Below, piece by piece: positions 29,089 through 36,615 of a stretch of DNA of 64,000 nt (the first letter of the stretch is position 1; every line of letters begins with the position of its first letter). Below the pieces are notes generated by a model. That model had not been told where the DNA came from. It worked only from the letters and a program-made list of their open reading frames with translations, and searched no databases. The translations under genes and the position numbers were made by a program. The DNA is from Roseovarius sp. 217 (GTDB taxonomy: Bacteria; Pseudomonadota; Alphaproteobacteria; Rhodobacterales; Rhodobacteraceae), in assembly GCF_000152845.1 (NCBI RefSeq), contig NZ_CH902584.1, forward strand, positions 3,451,562 through 3,515,561, in the 5' to 3' direction.

Positions 29089-30693
29089 TCACATCCGAAA
29101 CACGCCAAAGCGCGTCTCTTCAACCGGCGCGTTGAGCGCCGCGCGCAAGGACAGCGCCAGCACATCGCGGCTCTTGCGCGGGTCGACGATCCCGTCATCC
29201 CAGAGCCGCGCAGACGCATAGAGCGGATGCGCCTGCCGCTCGAACATCTCGACCGTGGGGCGCTTGAACTCGGCCTCGTCCTCGGTCGACCAGGTGCCGC
29301 CCTTGCGCTCGATCGCGTCGCGGCGCACCGTCGCCAGCACCCCCGCCGCCTGCTCGCCCCCCATCACCGATATCCGGCTATTGGGCCATGACCACATGAA
29401 ACGTGGCTGATAGGCGCGCCCCGCCATGCCGTAATTGCCCGCGCCAAAGGAGCCGCCCACCACCATGGTGATCTTGGGCACAGAGGTTGTCGCCACCGCT
29501 GTCACCATCTTAGCCCCGTGCCGCGCGATGCCCTCATTCTCGTATTTGCGCCCAACCATGAAACCGGTGATGTTTTGCAGAAACACCAGAGGGATGCGCC
29601 GCTGGCTGCACAGTTCCACGAAATGCGCGCCCTTTTGCGCGGCTTCAGAGAACAAGACGCCATTGTTGGCGACGATCCCCACCGGACAGCCCTTGATATG
29701 GGCAAAGCCCGTCACCAGCGTCTCGCCAAATCGTGCCTTGAACTCATCCAGCCGCGAGCCATCGACGACACGCGCAATGACCTCGCGGATGTCATAGGGC
29801 GTGCGCAGATCGGCGGGCACGACACCCAGCAATTCCTCGGGGTCATAGGCCGGCTCTTCGGGCGCCTCCCAACGGAGAGTCGGCGCGCCCCCGCTGCCCA
29901 GCGACGCAACCGCCCGCCGCGCCAGTGCCAGCGCGTGCCCGTCATCCTCGGCCAGATAATCCGCCACGCCCGAGAGGCGCGTATGGACGTCGCCGCCGCC
30001 CAGATCCTCGGCGCTGACAACCTCGCCCGTCGCGGCCCTGACCAAGGGCGGGCCTGCCAGAAAAATCGTCCCCTGATCGCGCACGATAATGGTGACATCG
30101 CTCATCGCGGGCACATAGGCGCCACCAGCGGTGCAACTGCCCATCACCACAGCAATCTGCGCGATGCCCTTGGCGCTCATCCGGGCCTGATTGTAAAAAA
30201 TCCGCCCGAAATGGTCGCGGTCCGGAAATACCTCATCCTGATTGGGCAGGTTCGCGCCGCCGCTATCCACCAGATAGACACATGGCAGGTGACATTCCTC
30301 GGCGATCTCCTGCGCGCGTAGATGCTTCTTGACCGTCATGGGATAATAGGTGCCGCCCTTCACGGTGGCGTCATTGCACACCACCATCACCTCGCGCCCC
30401 ATGACGCGCCCCACGCCCGCAATCACCCCGGCACAGGGGGCGGCCCCATCATAGAGCCCATGCGCCGCCGTGGCGCCCACCTCCAGAAACGGGCTGCCGG
30501 GGTCAAGCAGGCCCGCCACCCGGTCGCGCGGCAACATCTTGCCGCGTGACACATGCCGCTCGCGCGCCTGCGCGCCGCCTCCTGCTGCCGCCCAGTCGGC
30601 AGCCTCGCGGACCAAACTCAGAGCTTCGAGATGACCGGCGCGATTGGCCTTGAATACCTCGGACCCCGTCAGAACGGATGATGTCAAACGCAT
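29089..30693 (-). CDS. liuB: 3-methylcrotonyl-CoA carboxylase, carboxyltransferase beta subunit
   Basis: A 534-aa carboxyltransferase (mccB). The crotonase-like double domain shows [18 protein letters not shown], the acyl-CoA oxyanion glycines in [17 protein letters not shown], the [15 protein letters not shown] and [18 protein letters not shown] motifs, and the [13 protein letters not shown] segment. It moves the carboxyl group from biotin to 3-methylcrotonyl-CoA, giving 3-methylglutaconyl-CoA. It heads the second transcription unit of the locus; its promoter lies in the 137-base gap shared with ompW. The thermonuclease gene separates it from mccA. Confidence 0.93.
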   Translation of the reverse strand: MRLTSSVLTGSEVFKANRAGHLEALSLVREAADWAAAGGGAQARERHVSRGKMLPRDRVAGLLDPGSPFLEVGATAAHGLYDGAAPCAGVIAGVGRVMGREVMVVCNDATVKGGTYYPMTVKKHLRAQEIAEECHLPCVYLVDSGGANLPNQDEVFPDRDHFGRIFYNQARMSAKGIAQIAVVMGSCTAGGAYVPAMSDVTIIVRDQGTIFLAGPPLVRAATGEVVSAEDLGGGDVHTRLSGVADYLAEDDGHALALARRAVASLGSGGAPTLRWEAPEEPAYDPEELLGVVPADLRTPYDIREVIARVVDGSRLDEFKARFGETLVTGFAHIKGCPVGIVANNGVLFSEAAQKGAHFVELCSQRRIPLVFLQNITGFMVGRKYENEGIARHGAKMVTAVATTSVPKITMVVGGSFGAGNYGMAGRAYQPRFMWSWPNSRISVMGGEQAAGVLATVRRDAIERKGGTWSTEDEAEFKRPTVEMFERQAHPLYASARLWDDGIVDPRKSRDVLALSLRAALNAPVEETRFGVFRM

Positions 30694-30758
30694 GAGCTTT
30701 CCCCTTGGCTGGGCAATCCTGTTGCATATTTACCGCAGCGCCGCAGCAACCGGGCAAC

Positions 30759-30772
30759 TTGACCCAAATCAA
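30759..30772. promoter_or_regulatory. FNR/CRP-family operator between ompW and mccB
   Basis: TTGAC-CCAA-ATCAA matches the FNR consensus TTGAT-N4-ATCAA in nine of ten fixed positions. Counting its centre (30765.5) as -41.5 puts the ompW start of transcription near 30807, and the hexamer CATACC (30795-30800) then falls exactly at -12 to -7. This is a class II activator geometry for ompW. Fnr control of ompW is known in E. coli. An effect on the divergent mccB promoter is possible. Confidence 0.7.
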
Positions 30773-30830
30773 TGTTTTCCGAGTCGGATGGGCGCATACC
30801 CCGTCCGGTAAGAACAAGAGTGGACAGACC

Positions 30831-31442
30831 ATGAAACATATCACCGCCCTCACCCTCTCGGCCCTGCTGGCTTCTGCGGCAGTTCCGGCCTTCGCCCAAG
30901 AAAAGGGCGACTTCCTTCTCGGTCTCGGCCTCGGCTGGATCGAACCCGGCGACGGCAGCAATACAGCCGCAGGCAAGGTCAGCGCCGATGGCGCCTTCAG
31001 CCCGACGATCACGGTGGAATACTTCGTTGCCGACAAAATCGGTATCGAGCTTCTGGCCTCTTGGCCCTTCGAGCATGACATCGACCTTGGCGGTGCCGGT
31101 ACGGTTGGCGAGACCAAGCATCTGCCGCCGACCCTGTCGTTGCAGTATCACTTCACCAATTCCAGCGCCTTCACCCCGTTCGTCGGCGTCGGCATCAACT
31201 ACACCTACTTCTTTGATGAAAAGGGCAAGGGTCCGCTGAACGGCGTCTCGATCGACCTCGACGACTCTTGGGGTCTCGCCCTGCATGCGGGTGCGGACTA
31301 TGCCATCAGCGAGAAATCCGCGCTTCGCCTCGACGTGCGCTACATCGACATCGAAACCGACGCAAAAGTCGGTGGTGTAAACATCGGCAAGGTCAAGATT
31401 GATCCGTGGATCTTCAACGCCGCTTACGTGATGAAGTTCTGA
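30831..31442 (+). CDS. ompW: OmpW-family outer membrane protein
   Basis: A 203-aa protein with signal peptide (cleavage at AFAQ, residue 22) and an eight-strand beta-barrel pattern. OmpW hallmarks are the early EPGDGS turn, TVEYFVADKIGIELLASWPFEH with its aromatic and charged girdle, LPPTLSLQYHF, FTPFVGVGINYTYFF, and the terminal strand ending in MKF, a C-terminal Phe recognised by the Bam machinery. OmpW forms a narrow hydrophobic channel of uncertain substrate. The ATG at 30831 fits the signal peptide, although the Shine-Dalgarno match (GTGGACAG) is modest. It stands alone, bracketed by the FNR box and a strong terminator. Confidence 0.9.
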   Translation: MKHITALTLSALLASAAVPAFAQEKGDFLLGLGLGWIEPGDGSNTAAGKVSADGAFSPTITVEYFVADKIGIELLASWPFEHDIDLGGAGTVGETKHLPPTLSLQYHFTNSSAFTPFVGVGINYTYFFDEKGKGPLNGVSIDLDDSWGLALHAGADYAISEKSALRLDVRYIDIETDAKVGGVNIGKVKIDPWIFNAAYVMKF

Positions 31443-31470
31443 TCCCCTCCCAAACAGGATCGAACTGAAG

Positions 31471-31498
31471 GGGCTGGCCGATGTGCCAGCCCATTTTT
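31471..31498 (+). terminator. Rho-independent terminator of ompW
   Basis: GGGCTGGC, loop CGATGT, GCCAGCCC, then ATTTTT: an 8-bp GC-rich stem followed by a T run. It starts 29 bases after the ompW stop and lies just before the end of the convergent acyl-CoA ligase gene. Confidence 0.9.
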
Positions 31499-31513
31499 CC
31501 TGTATCGGGACCA

Positions 31514-33091
31514 TCATTCCAGCCCCTCCGCCGCCGCACGCGCTCTGAGATCCTTGCGGATCACCTTGCCCGTCACCGTCATCGGCAGAGCATCGAGAAA
31601 TGCAACGTCCCGGGGATAGGAATAGGCCGAGAGACGTGCCTTGACGTGATCCTGCAACTCTGTCGCCAAGGCGGTCGAGGGCGATACACCTGCTTTCAGC
31701 ACGACATAGGCCTTGACGATCTCGGTGCGCAGGCTGTCAGGCTTGCCCACCACACCCACGGTCGCCACGGCTGGATGGGTCAGCAGGCAATCCTCAATCT
31801 CAGCCGGTCCGATCCGGTACCCGGCAGAGGTGATCACATCATCCTCGCGCCCGACAAAACGGATATAACCGCCTTCTATCACACCGCGATCCCCGGTCAG
31901 GAGCCAGTCGCCGCGAAATTTCTCTGCTGTCTCTCTCGGTCTTTGCCAATATTCCAGCATCATTGAGGCCGATCCGCGCCGCACGGCAATCTCTCCCTCA
32001 CCATCCGTGACGTGGCCCGCGTCGTCAATGACGGCCACCGCATGCCCCGGCACCGCCCGCCCCAGACAGCCCGGCATCGTCTCAAACAGCGCGCCACAAG
32101 ACACCCCTACCATATTGCACTCCGTCTGCCCGTAGAACTCGTTGATCGTCAAATTCAACGCCTGTCGTCCCCAGTCGAGCATTTCCGCCCCAAGAGGCTC
32201 CCCACCGCTCGCCACGCTCCGCAATCCGGTGATCCGCGCATCGGTCGCTTTGAGCATGCGCAGCGCAGTTGGGGGAAAAAATACATTTTTTACAGAACCT
32301 TGCTCGATGATCTTAATGCATTCCTCTGGGCTGAACTTGACCATGCGCGCCGCGACCACCGGCACGCCAATCGCCAATCCCGGCATCAGAACATCGAAGA
32401 GCCCGCCAATCCACGCCCAATCCGCAGGCGTCCAGAGGCAATCGCCGGTCTGGCCCAGAAAATCATGGCTGATCTCGACGCCCGGCAGGTGCCCGGTCAG
32501 CACCCGGTGCGCATGCAACGCACCCTTGGGGCTGCCTGTCGTGCCGCTTGTGTAGATCAGCACGGCAGGCTCATCCGCGCCCGTATCGACCGTCTCAAAC
32601 CGTGCCTCGGTCAGCCCTTCGTCCTCGGGCACCAACGTCGCGACCTCGGGCAAAGCACGCAGCATCCTGACGCCCTCAGGATCGGTCACGACCACCCGCG
32701 CCCCAGCGTCGCCCACTCGGCTGGTCAAGGCATCCTTCATGAAGAGTTTGAACAAAGGTATTGAGATTGCGCCGACCTTCCAGATCGCGATGTGGGCCGC
32801 GGCACACCACGCCCCTTGGGCGCGCAACACGCCAACACGATCGCCGCGCCGAACACCCCGCGCCACCAGCGCCTGCGCCAGACCATCCGCCATGCGCCGC
32901 AATGCGCCGTACCGGACCTCCGGTGGCCCCTCGCCCGAGAGGTCGATGATCGCCACGCGCTCAGGCTCTGACGCGGCCCAGACATCGCAGACCTGCGCCG
33001 CCATGTTCAGACGCGCAGGGATCTCCCAGCGGAACCCATCGTAAAGCGCCTCATAAGGCGCGCGCTCCAAAAGCGGACGCGCGCCGCTCAT
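31514..33091 (-). CDS. AMP-dependent acyl-CoA synthetase
   Basis: A 525-aa ANL-superfamily ligase that activates a carboxylic acid as acyl-AMP and then acyl-CoA. Motifs in order: the P-loop-like YTSGTTGSPKGA, the FYGQTECNMV motif, the LLTGDRG aspartate region with GRxDDVI hinge (FVGREDDVITSAGYRIGP), and the C-terminal catalytic lysine in MTVTGKVIRKDLR. The size and the NMVGVSCG segment fit short- or medium-chain acyl-CoA synthetases. In the leucine cluster it may activate a branched acid such as isovalerate or methylcrotonate, or acetoacetate; this is inferred. Coupled by ATGA to the gene before it. Confidence 0.88.
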   Translation of the reverse strand: MSGARPLLERAPYEALYDGFRWEIPARLNMAAQVCDVWAASEPERVAIIDLSGEGPPEVRYGALRRMADGLAQALVARGVRRGDRVGVLRAQGAWCAAAHIAIWKVGAISIPLFKLFMKDALTSRVGDAGARVVVTDPEGVRMLRALPEVATLVPEDEGLTEARFETVDTGADEPAVLIYTSGTTGSPKGALHAHRVLTGHLPGVEISHDFLGQTGDCLWTPADWAWIGGLFDVLMPGLAIGVPVVAARMVKFSPEECIKIIEQGSVKNVFFPPTALRMLKATDARITGLRSVASGGEPLGAEMLDWGRQALNLTINEFYGQTECNMVGVSCGALFETMPGCLGRAVPGHAVAVIDDAGHVTDGEGEIAVRRGSASMMLEYWQRPRETAEKFRGDWLLTGDRGVIEGGYIRFVGREDDVITSAGYRIGPAEIEDCLLTHPAVATVGVVGKPDSLRTEIVKAYVVLKAGVSPSTALATELQDHVKARLSAYSYPRDVAFLDALPMTVTGKVIRKDLRARAAAEGLE

Positions 33092-33378
33092 GACGCAGCC
33101 TCGGGCGCATTCACATGGACCAGTCTGCCATAGGCATCGACAAAATATTCATAGGGCCCACAGGCCACCACCAGCCAGAGATCGGCGCTCGCCGCCGGGC
33201 GCGCAGCACAATCCGACCGCGCGGCCCCCTCCCCCGCATCGCTCAGATAGACCGCCACCACACGCTCGATCACCTCAGTCTCGGTCGTCGTCGCCGCACG
33301 CCCTCCCAGCATGAGCCCAAACCCGGCCGCGGCCGCGATGAGCGCAATCAGAGGCAGGAACAGCAGACGGCGTGACAT
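33088..33378 (-). CDS. Small membrane-anchored or secreted protein
   Basis: A 96-aa protein with a long hydrophobic N-terminus (about residues 4-26) that could be a signal anchor, followed by TTTETEVIERVVAVYL and two cysteines (SDCAARP and VACGPYEYF) likely to pair in the periplasm, then VDAYGRLVHVN. No family recognised. It lies between the LprI-like genes and the ligase, joined to the latter by ATGA. Confidence 0.6.
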   Translation of the reverse strand: MSRRLLFLPLIALIAAAAGFGLMLGGRAATTTETEVIERVVAVYLSDAGEGAARSDCAARPAASADLWLVVACGPYEYFVDAYGRLVHVNAPEAAS

Positions 33379-33382
33379 GACC

Positions 33383-33877
33383 TCAGTGCCCCAGTTGACT
33401 GGATTGCAGATAGAGCATCTGCCGCGCGGTCGCGTGCAAGTGACAATTCACCGCCGCAGGTCCAGCCCCGGTGCCACCGCCCCATTGCGCCGCCTCATAC
33501 CCACATTTCGCGTCGCGAAACTCGATCCACGCCCTTTGCATGTCGCGCAGCGCCTCGGCTTGCTTTGGCGCATAGGATTGGATTTGCGCATCCTGAGCCG
33601 CCAGTTTCGCGTAAAGTTGCTGATAGACCGTGTTCAGCCACCCGTCCCACTGCGCCCGCTCTCGATCGAGACAACCGCCCATCCCGACCGTTGTTCCCCC
33701 GCCTGGCGTCGCCTCCATGCAGGCCGAAGCCGCCTTGCCCGCGCAGGCCTCGCCACCGTTTGCGCGAATACAGGCCTCGACCGGCGCGATGTCAAACACC
33801 AAGTCCTGTGCGACAAGCGGTGTTGCGCTCAAGATCAGCACGCCACATAGGTCCAGAACTCGCCTCACGGCTGTCAT
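33383..33877 (-). CDS. LprI-like (DUF1311) secreted protein
   Basis: A 164-aa exported protein with a signal peptide (cleavage near LVAQ). The C-terminal half carries the DUF1311/LprI pattern: CLDRERAQWDGWLN, a helical QAEALRDMQRAWIEFRDAKC and a late cysteine (AVNCHLHATARQM). Six cysteines follow the same order as in the adjacent gene, so both form three disulfides. LprI proteins of mycobacteria inhibit lysozyme; most bacterial relatives are uncharacterised. The ATG at 33877 overlaps the stop of the next paralogue (ATGA) and begins the signal peptide correctly. Confidence 0.75.
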   Translation of the reverse strand: MTAVRRVLDLCGVLILSATPLVAQDLVFDIAPVEACIRANGGEACAGKAASACMEATPGGGTTVGMGGCLDRERAQWDGWLNTVYQQLYAKLAAQDAQIQSYAPKQAEALRDMQRAWIEFRDAKCGYEAAQWGGGTGAGPAAVNCHLHATARQMLYLQSSQLGH

Positions 33878-34335
33878 TCCATATCCCCCAGACTGCGTAG
33901 TTCCCGTGTGCGTGCCGCCGTCTTCTCCAAGTGGCACGCCGCAGCTATGATCGTTCGGATTGATCCATCAATCCAGTAGCCATAGCGCAGCCCGCATTCT
34001 GCCTCGCGATATGCGTTCCACGCGTCCTGCGCGACGGCCAACTGTGCCTCAAGGTTGCGCTCACCCTCGTCCAGCGCCTCGACCTGAGCGGCGTAGGCCG
34101 CGTGCATCAGATCTGTCCAAACCGCCGTTTCCGCCATGAGACATTCTGTGGTCCCCAAGGTCGTATCGCCGCCGGGTTGTGCCTGACACATCCGTGCCGC
34201 CGCACCGACGCAAGAGGGTTGATCCTCTCCCGGTCCAGCCTCGGCATGACACGCCTTCACAATGGTCTCATCGACGACGGCATCCTGACCCAGTGCGGCG
34301 CCCGCTATGACCATGAGGACCAAAGCCAGTCTCAC
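33874..34335 (-). CDS. LprI-like (DUF1311) secreted protein, paralogue
   Basis: A 153-aa exported protein (signal peptide to about GAALGQ) with the same cysteine pattern as its neighbour: [16 protein letters not shown] in the middle, [14 protein letters not shown] and [15 protein letters not shown] at the end. The two genes are an old tandem duplication. It opens with GTG at 34335, overlapping the ivd stop as GTGA; this places the hydrophobic leader at the start. Why such proteins travel with isovaleryl-CoA dehydrogenase is unclear. Confidence 0.75.
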   Translation of the reverse strand: MRLALVLMVIAGAALGQDAVVDETIVKACHAEAGPGEDQPSCVGAAARMCQAQPGGDTTLGTTECLMAETAVWTDLMHAAYAAQVEALDEGERNLEAQLAVAQDAWNAYREAECGLRYGYWIDGSIRTIIAAACHLEKTAARTRELRSLGDME

Positions 34336-35495
34336 CCCATCGCCCCCATCAATTCGCGTCCCACCAGCATGCGCCGAATCTCAGACGTGCCTGCCCCGAT
34401 CTCCATCAGCTTGGCATCGCGGAAAAGGCGCGCCACCGGCGCATCGGCAAGAAAGCCTGCCCCGCCCATTGCCTGCACGGCCTGATGCGCCTGCACCATC
34501 GCCTGCTCAGAGGCATAGAGACAACAGGCCGCCGCATCCTGCCGGGTCACATCACCCCGGTCACAGGCCTTGGCCACCTCATAGACATAAGCCCGCGCAG
34601 AATTCATGGCCGTATACATATCCGCGATCTTGCCCTGCATCAGCTGGAACGAGCCAATTGCCTGCCCAAACTGTTTGCGCTCCGCCAGATAGGGCATGAT
34701 CTCGTCGAGGCAGGCCGCCATGATGCCCGTGCCGATGCCCGCCAGAACGACGCGCTCGTAATCGAGACCCGACATGAGCACGCGCACGCCCCGGCCCTCT
34801 TCGCCCAAGACATTTTCGAACGGCACGTCAACGTCGTCAAAGATCAGCTCAGCGGTATTGCTGCCGCGCATCCCCAGCTTGTCGAAATGCGGACTCGTGC
34901 TGAACCCCTTCATCGTCTTTTCAATGAGAAAGGCCGTGATCCCCTTGGATCCGGCGTCCGGGTTGGTCTTGGCGTAAACCACCAAAGTATCGGCGTCCGG
35001 CCCGTTGGTGATCCAGTACTTGCTGCCATTCAGCTTGTAATGATCGTTCCGCTTCTCGGCCCGCAGTTTCATGCTGACCACATCACTGCCCGCGCCCGCC
35101 TCAGACATGGCCAGCGCGCCGACATGCTGCCCGCTGACGAGCCCCGGCAAGTACTTCGCCTTCTGCTCAGCCGTGCCATTCAACTTGATCTGATTGACGC
35201 AGAGATTGGAATGCGCGCCATAGCTCAGCGAGACCGAGGCAGAGGCGCGCGCAATTTCCTCGACCGCGATCACATGGGCGAGGTAACTCATCCCTGCCCC
35301 GCCATATTCCTCGGGCACGGTGATCCCCAAAAGGCCCAGATCCCCCATTTCCCGCCAGAGCGCGTTGGGAAAGGCGTTGCTGCGATCAACCTCCGCTGCC
35401 ATCGGCTTGACGCGCTCTTGCGCCCAACGATGCACCATCTCGCGCAGGGCATTCACATCCTCGCCCAGATCAAACTGCATGACCGCATTGAACAT
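34332..35495 (-). CDS. ivd: Isovaleryl-CoA dehydrogenase
   Basis: A 387-aa acyl-CoA dehydrogenase (liuA). The N-terminal all-helical domain, the [20 protein letters not shown] beta domain and the C-terminal domain are all present. The catalytic glutamate sits in [14 protein letters not shown], the position that defines IVD rather than the more common C-terminal location, and [20 protein letters not shown] and [17 protein letters not shown] complete the family pattern. FAD-dependent oxidation of isovaleryl-CoA to 3-methylcrotonyl-CoA feeds the carboxylase encoded downstream; electrons go to ETF. GGAGGAGGAAG lies before the ATG. A promoter and operator precede it. Confidence 0.93.
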   Translation of the reverse strand: MFNAVMQFDLGEDVNALREMVHRWAQERVKPMAAEVDRSNAFPNALWREMGDLGLLGITVPEEYGGAGMSYLAHVIAVEEIARASASVSLSYGAHSNLCVNQIKLNGTAEQKAKYLPGLVSGQHVGALAMSEAGAGSDVVSMKLRAEKRNDHYKLNGSKYWITNGPDADTLVVYAKTNPDAGSKGITAFLIEKTMKGFSTSPHFDKLGMRGSNTAELIFDDVDVPFENVLGEEGRGVRVLMSGLDYERVVLAGIGTGIMAACLDEIMPYLAERKQFGQAIGSFQLMQGKIADMYTAMNSARAYVYEVAKACDRGDVTRQDAAACCLYASEQAMVQAHQAVQAMGGAGFLADAPVARLFRDAKLMEIGAGTSEIRRMLVGRELMGAMG

Positions 35496-35523
35496 CGCGC
35501 TTCCTCCTCCGAAACGGATTTAT

Positions 35524-35537
35524 TGAACACTTGTTCA
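35524..35537. promoter_or_regulatory. Perfect inverted repeat over ivd transcription start
   Basis: TGAACA-CT-TGTTCA is a perfect 14-bp inverted repeat placed at about -5 to +9 of the predicted ivd start. The size and symmetry resemble operators of TetR-type repressors, which control many acyl-CoA catabolic operons. No TetR gene is in the window; an AraC-type gene is the nearest regulator, so the protein that binds here is not known. Confidence 0.6.
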
Positions 35538-35538
35538 T

Positions 35539-35568
35539 TTTATACACTCAAGGATTTCCATCCGTCAA
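35539..35568 (-). promoter_or_regulatory. Sigma-70-type promoter of the ivd operon
   Basis: On the minus strand TTGACG (35568-35563) is followed after 18 bases by TATAAA (35544-35539). Five of six bases match each consensus hexamer. Transcription should begin near 35532, leaving a 37-base leader before the ivd start codon. The inverted repeat at 35524-35537 covers this start, consistent with repression. Confidence 0.65.
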
Positions 35569-35705
35569 TCGTCGCAAATTTCCAACCTTAGGCGTCACAC
35601 CGCCGATCCCAGTCCAATATTTTAGATATTCCAGACTTTTACCCCTGACTTGCCGTATTCAGCATGCAATACTTGTGAAAACGCAACTTTTTTTAGGCCC
35701 CAAAG

Positions 35706-36512
35706 ATGGCGCATGCCGAGATCAAGACCGTGGTGCAATGGGCAAAAGGGAACGATTGGCGCCTCACTCTTCAGCATAGCTGTGACCATCACGCCTTGGT
35801 CTGGATCACACGAGGTCAGGGAATCGCCATTATCGACGGGGTGCGGCGCGGCGTGGGCGTGCATAATGCACTGGCCATTCCAGCCGGGACCATGTTCGCG
35901 CTCGATCTGGGCAAGACCGGGTTTGGACAGGTCTGCATCCTCCCTGCCGGTGGCCCAATCCTCTTGCCGGATACCGCCCAGCATCTGCGCATCCGCGACG
36001 TCACCAGCCAGAACGAATTGACCGCAATTCTCGAAGCGATGCAGCGCGAGCAATCTGCCCGCCGCGACTTTATGGACGAGGCGCTGAATGCGCAGGCGCG
36101 GATGCTGACCGTCTGGCTGCGCCGCGCCATGATTGCCCAAGGACCGCAAGAGCGCCCCAGTTCCAGCACCCGTCTGATGCAGGCCTATGCCGCCCTCGTT
36201 GCCCGCGATTTCACCAGTGGGCGCGCGATGGCGGTCTATGCCCGTGCGCTGGGCGTCACGCCGACCCATCTCACGCGGGTATGCAAGCAGGCTTCCGGCC
36301 TCACCGCCGCCGATCTTCTCACCGAACGCAGCTTGCACGCTGCGCGCGACATGTTGGAGGCGGGCGATCTACCGATAGGCCAGATCGCCGCAACCCTTGG
36401 CTTTGGCAGCGCTGCCTATTTCTCGCGCTTCGTCTTGCAGCATACCGGCCTTACCCCCTCTGCACTCCGCGCTGGAGCATCCACGCGCAAGCCCGCCGCC
36501 CTCGCGACCTGA
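35706..36512 (+). CDS. AraC-family transcriptional regulator
   Basis: A 268-aa regulator: an N-terminal cupin-like sensing domain (about 20-95, with HHALVWITRGQGIAIIDG) and a C-terminal double helix-turn-helix. The second HTH carries the family pattern DLPIGQIAATLGFGSAAYFS, RFVLQHTGLTP. The first HTH includes AMAVYARALGVTPTHLTRV. It is divergent from ivd and followed by a solute-binding protein gene on the same strand, which it may control; control of the leucine operon is also possible. Ligand unknown. Confidence 0.88.
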   Translation: MAHAEIKTVVQWAKGNDWRLTLQHSCDHHALVWITRGQGIAIIDGVRRGVGVHNALAIPAGTMFALDLGKTGFGQVCILPAGGPILLPDTAQHLRIRDVTSQNELTAILEAMQREQSARRDFMDEALNAQARMLTVWLRRAMIAQGPQERPSSSTRLMQAYAALVARDFTSGRAMAVYARALGVTPTHLTRVCKQASGLTAADLLTERSLHAARDMLEAGDLPIGQIAATLGFGSAAYFSRFVLQHTGLTPSALRAGASTRKPAALAT

Positions 36513-36615
36513 GCCTCACCTGGCCCACAACGGGTTGCTCTTTATACGCACGCATTATCTAATGTTCAGGACCCGACCAACGACCCTACGAGTCTCCACT
36601 CTGCGAAAGCCTCAG

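Noticed and set aside
29076-29219. Longer N-terminus for the thermonuclease-like protein
   Set aside because: It would overlap the end of mccB in another frame; the GTG at 29075 has a G-rich ribosome site and fits the gap.
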